DNA of 64,000 nucleotides from assembly GCA_020354125.1 (NCBI GenBank), contig CP070643.1:3291694-3355693 (forward strand), given 5' to 3'. Position 1 is the first letter of the stretch; each line of letters starts with the position of its first letter. Positions 62,153 through 64,000 of this stretch are shown one piece after another. The translations under genes and the position numbers were made by a program. The stretch comes from Betaproteobacteria bacterium. Lineage in GTDB: Bacteria > Pseudomonadota > Gammaproteobacteria > Burkholderiales > Eutrophovitaceae. A model generated the notes under the pieces. That model was not told the DNA's origin. It saw only the letters and a list, made by a program, of their open reading frames with translations, and made no database searches.

Positions 62153-62201
62153 GCGAGCCTTTCGCGCTTTGGTTACACTCGGCGGGGAGGAGACAAGCGA
62201 C

Positions 62202-62450
62202 TTGGACAATAAAACCCTTGATGACATCAGTCGCCGGGTAGACGAACTGATGGCCAATACGCCGGTTGAAGATGTGCAAAAAAATCTCCGTGCGTTGCTC
62301 TCATCCTGGTTCGCGCGGCTCGATCTGGTCACGCGCGAAGAATTCGATGTTCAGCAGGCCGTCTTGCAGCGCACCCGAGAGAAGTTGTCGCAAATGGAAG
62401 CACGCGTTGCCGAGTTGGAGCGTTTGCTCGGTGATAGCAGCGAAAGCTGA
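62202..62450 (+). CDS. ubiK: Ubiquinone biosynthesis accessory factor UbiK (BMFP domain)
   Basis: This 82-residue protein has an amphipathic N-terminal helix and C-terminal coiled coil (FARLDLVTREEFDVQQAVLQRTREKLSQMEARVAELERLLG), typical of YqiC/UbiK, which assists the aerobic ubiquinone pathway with UbiJ. I start it at TTG 62202, since GGGGAGGAG lies 9 bases upstream and the usual N-terminus begins here; an upstream ATG at 62124 would run through the NtrC sites. YifB follows. Confidence 0.85.
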   Translation: MDNKTLDDISRRVDELMANTPVEDVQKNLRALLSSWFARLDLVTREEFDVQQAVLQRTREKLSQMEARVAELERLLGDSSES

Positions 62451-62464
62451 CTGAACGAAAGCCG

Positions 62465-63961
62465 ATGTCTCTCGCGGTCCTCTATAGCCGGGCGCTCTCG
62501 GGCATGGATGCGCCGCTGGTGACGACCGAAGTCCATCTAGCGGCGGGGCTGCCAAGTTTCACCATCGTTGGTTTACCCGAAGCCGAGGTCAAGGAAGCGC
62601 GCGACCGGGTGCGCTCAGCGTTGATTAATTGCCGGTTTGAGTTTCCGGCACGACGCATCACCGTCAATCTCGCTCCGGCCGATCTGCCCAAGGAAAGCGG
62701 CCGTTTTGATTTGCCGATCGCGCTTGGCATCCTGGCCGCCTCCGGTCAGCTGCCCAAGGATCAACTCGATAGCCACGAGTTCGCCGGCGAACTGGCTTTG
62801 ACCGGCGAGTTGCGGCCTATCCGTGGTGCGCTTGCCATGACCTGGCGCGCCTACGGCTCGGGGCGCGCCTTTATTCTGCCGGTGGCGAGTGCCGACGAAG
62901 CCGCCCTGGTTGCTGACGCCGAGGTGTACGGTGCCCGGAGCTTGCTGGAAGTTGTTGCACACCTTGCTGATCGAGAGCTGCTGGCGCGACACCAGCGTTC
63001 GCATACAGAAACTGCTATTGCTGCTGCCGATATCGCCGAAGTGAAAGGGCAGCTCGAAGCAAAGCGTGCGCTTGAGATTGCAGCGGCCGGGGGGCACAGC
63101 ATTCTGATGGCGGGTCCACCGGGCAGCGGCAAGACGATGCTCGCCGAACGTCTGGCCGGTATTCTTCCGCCGATGACCGAGGCCGAAGCGCTGGAGTCGG
63201 CTGCAATACAGTCGCTCGGATCGCAGGGTTTTGACGTTGCCAAATGGAATCAGCGTCCGTACCGGGCGCCGCATCACACCGCGTCGGCGGTGGCGCTGGT
63301 GGGCGGCGGTAGTCAGCCGCGCCCGGGTGAAATTTCAATGGCGATGCACGGCGTGCTGTTTCTCGATGAGTTACCCGAGTTCGCGCGCAGTGTGCTGGAG
63401 GTGCTGCGTGAACCACTGGAGTCGGGCCGTATCGTCGTGTCGCGTGCGGCAAGGCAGGCGGAATTCCCGGCGCGGTTTCAACTCGTTGCCGCAATGAATC
63501 CTTGCCCGTGTGGTTATCTTGGCCACTATTCGGGCAAGTGCAGATGTACACCGGAACAGGTTTCACGCTACCGCAATCGCATCTCGGGACCGTTGATGGA
63601 TCGGATCGATATCCAGATCGAGGTACCGGCAGTGGCGGAAAGTGAAATCACCGACAAACAAGCCAGAGAGTCAAGTGCAAAGGTGCGCGAGCGTACGACT
63701 CGTGCGCGAGAGATACAGGTCGCACGCCAGGGAAAGCCCAACGCAAGGTTGAGCGTAAAGGAAACGGAAAACTACTGCGGGACCGATTCCGAAGCAGAGA
63801 AGTTGGTTCGCTCCGCACTAACCCGGCTTGGTTTGTCGGCGCGGGCCTATCATCGTGTGCTCAGACTGGGACGTACCATTGCTGATCTCGCCGGAAGCGA
63901 ACCTGTCACTGCGCAACATCTTGGTGAAGCGATACAGTACCGGCGTCTCTCGATCGACTAA
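62465..63961 (+). CDS. YifB/ComM-family Mg-chelatase-like AAA+ ATPase
   Basis: This 498-residue protein has an N-terminal Lon-like domain (ALSGMDAPLVTTEVHLAAGLPSFTIVGLPEAEVKEARDRVRSAL), a P-loop GPPGSGKTMLAERLAG, Walker B FLDELPEFARSVLEVLREPLESG and a C-terminal Mg-chelatase domain with NPCPCGYLGH and CRCTPEQVSRYRNRISGPLMDRIDI. ComM homologues drive branch migration in natural transformation. It is 14 bp downstream of ubiK, the common proteobacterial order, and complete here. Confidence 0.95.
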   Translation: MSLAVLYSRALSGMDAPLVTTEVHLAAGLPSFTIVGLPEAEVKEARDRVRSALINCRFEFPARRITVNLAPADLPKESGRFDLPIALGILAASGQLPKDQLDSHEFAGELALTGELRPIRGALAMTWRAYGSGRAFILPVASADEAALVADAEVYGARSLLEVVAHLADRELLARHQRSHTETAIAAADIAEVKGQLEAKRALEIAAAGGHSILMAGPPGSGKTMLAERLAGILPPMTEAEALESAAIQSLGSQGFDVAKWNQRPYRAPHHTASAVALVGGGSQPRPGEISMAMHGVLFLDELPEFARSVLEVLREPLESGRIVVSRAARQAEFPARFQLVAAMNPCPCGYLGHYSGKCRCTPEQVSRYRNRISGPLMDRIDIQIEVPAVAESEITDKQARESSAKVRERTTRAREIQVARQGKPNARLSVKETENYCGTDSEAEKLVRSALTRLGLSARAYHRVLRLGRTIADLAGSEPVTAQHLGEAIQYRRLSID

Positions 63962-64000
63962 TCTGCGTTCAGCAACGCGGATAACAAGACTCCTATTACA

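Noticed and set aside
62124-62201. Upstream ATG as the ubiK start
   Set aside because: The added 26 residues are not part of the family, the region holds an NtrC-like site, and a strong ribosome site precedes TTG 62202.

Overview
The window looks like chromosomal DNA of a betaproteobacterium. The evidence is gene order and content: gshB, a mannose-type EIIA, HPr and PtsI lie together, next to glnK-amtB, holA and proA, and there is a LiuR-controlled leucine-degradation cluster, aceK, a class I PHA synthase and a ubiK-yifB pair. I saw no rRNA, tRNA or CRISPR array. The only recognisable mobile-element gene is the C-terminal part of an IS110 transposase cut by the left edge.

Region 1 (0.5-9 kb) is acyl-CoA mutase country. 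A five-gene minus-strand operon encodes a B12-binding small subunit, a PaaK-like acyl-CoA ligase, a MeaB-like GTPase, a mutase large subunit and a double-domain gamma-carbonic-anhydrase-like protein. The large subunit has Ile91 and Asp118 at the substrate-site positions that mark 2-hydroxyisobutyryl-CoA mutase (HCM), not methylmalonyl-CoA mutase. A truncated globin is divergent from it. A second mutase, the fused IcmF (8.8-12.1 kb), keeps isobutyryl-CoA-type residues. It is followed by a mandelate-racemase-like enzyme collinear with mandelate racemase except for Arg at the Lys166 position.

Region 2 (12-25 kb) holds a fused 2-oxoacid:ferredoxin oxidoreductase, a large-subunit acetolactate synthase with a divergent Lrp/AsnC regulator, a BtuF-like protein without signal peptide, and a GntR-ligase-ThDP-lyase unit that could activate and cleave 2-hydroxyacyl substrates. 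A di-heme peroxidase ends it.

Region 3 (25-33 kb) is mixed: a possibly exported NADP-binding protein, a lipoprotein, a peroxiredoxin-glutaredoxin hybrid plus a decayed copy of its 3' end, PhaC, and an MBL hydrolase-mtnA-class II aldolase operon.

Region 4 (32.9-47 kb) is the leucine/isovalerate (liu) cluster with LiuR, LiuA, LiuB, LiuC, LiuD and LiuE. aceK, a thiolase, a DsbA-fold isomerase, a rhodanese, a second acyl-CoA dehydrogenase and small proteins are interleaved. LiuR-type palindromes occur before liuR, before liuA and, remotely, before icmF, tying valine-derived isobutyryl-CoA to the same control.

Region 5 (47-64 kb) is mostly housekeeping: a choline/betaine-type binding protein, GST, NudC, lipoyl-Lpd, ProA, HolA, PtsI-HPr-EIIA-GshB, a phytanoyl-CoA dioxygenase-like protein, AmtB-GlnK, a TorF-like outer-membrane protein, UbiK and YifB. 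glnK and the TorF-like gene carry the same promoter layout: a sigma-54 -24/-12 element with two NtrC-like sites 31 bp apart, about 64 bp upstream.

Taken together the window encodes a strategy for branched and tertiary short-chain acids (2-hydroxyisobutyrate, isobutyrate, isovalerate) feeding 3-hydroxybutyryl-CoA, butyryl-CoA and acetoacetate into thiolase and PHB metabolism. Assignments rest on reading motifs, not on database searches.
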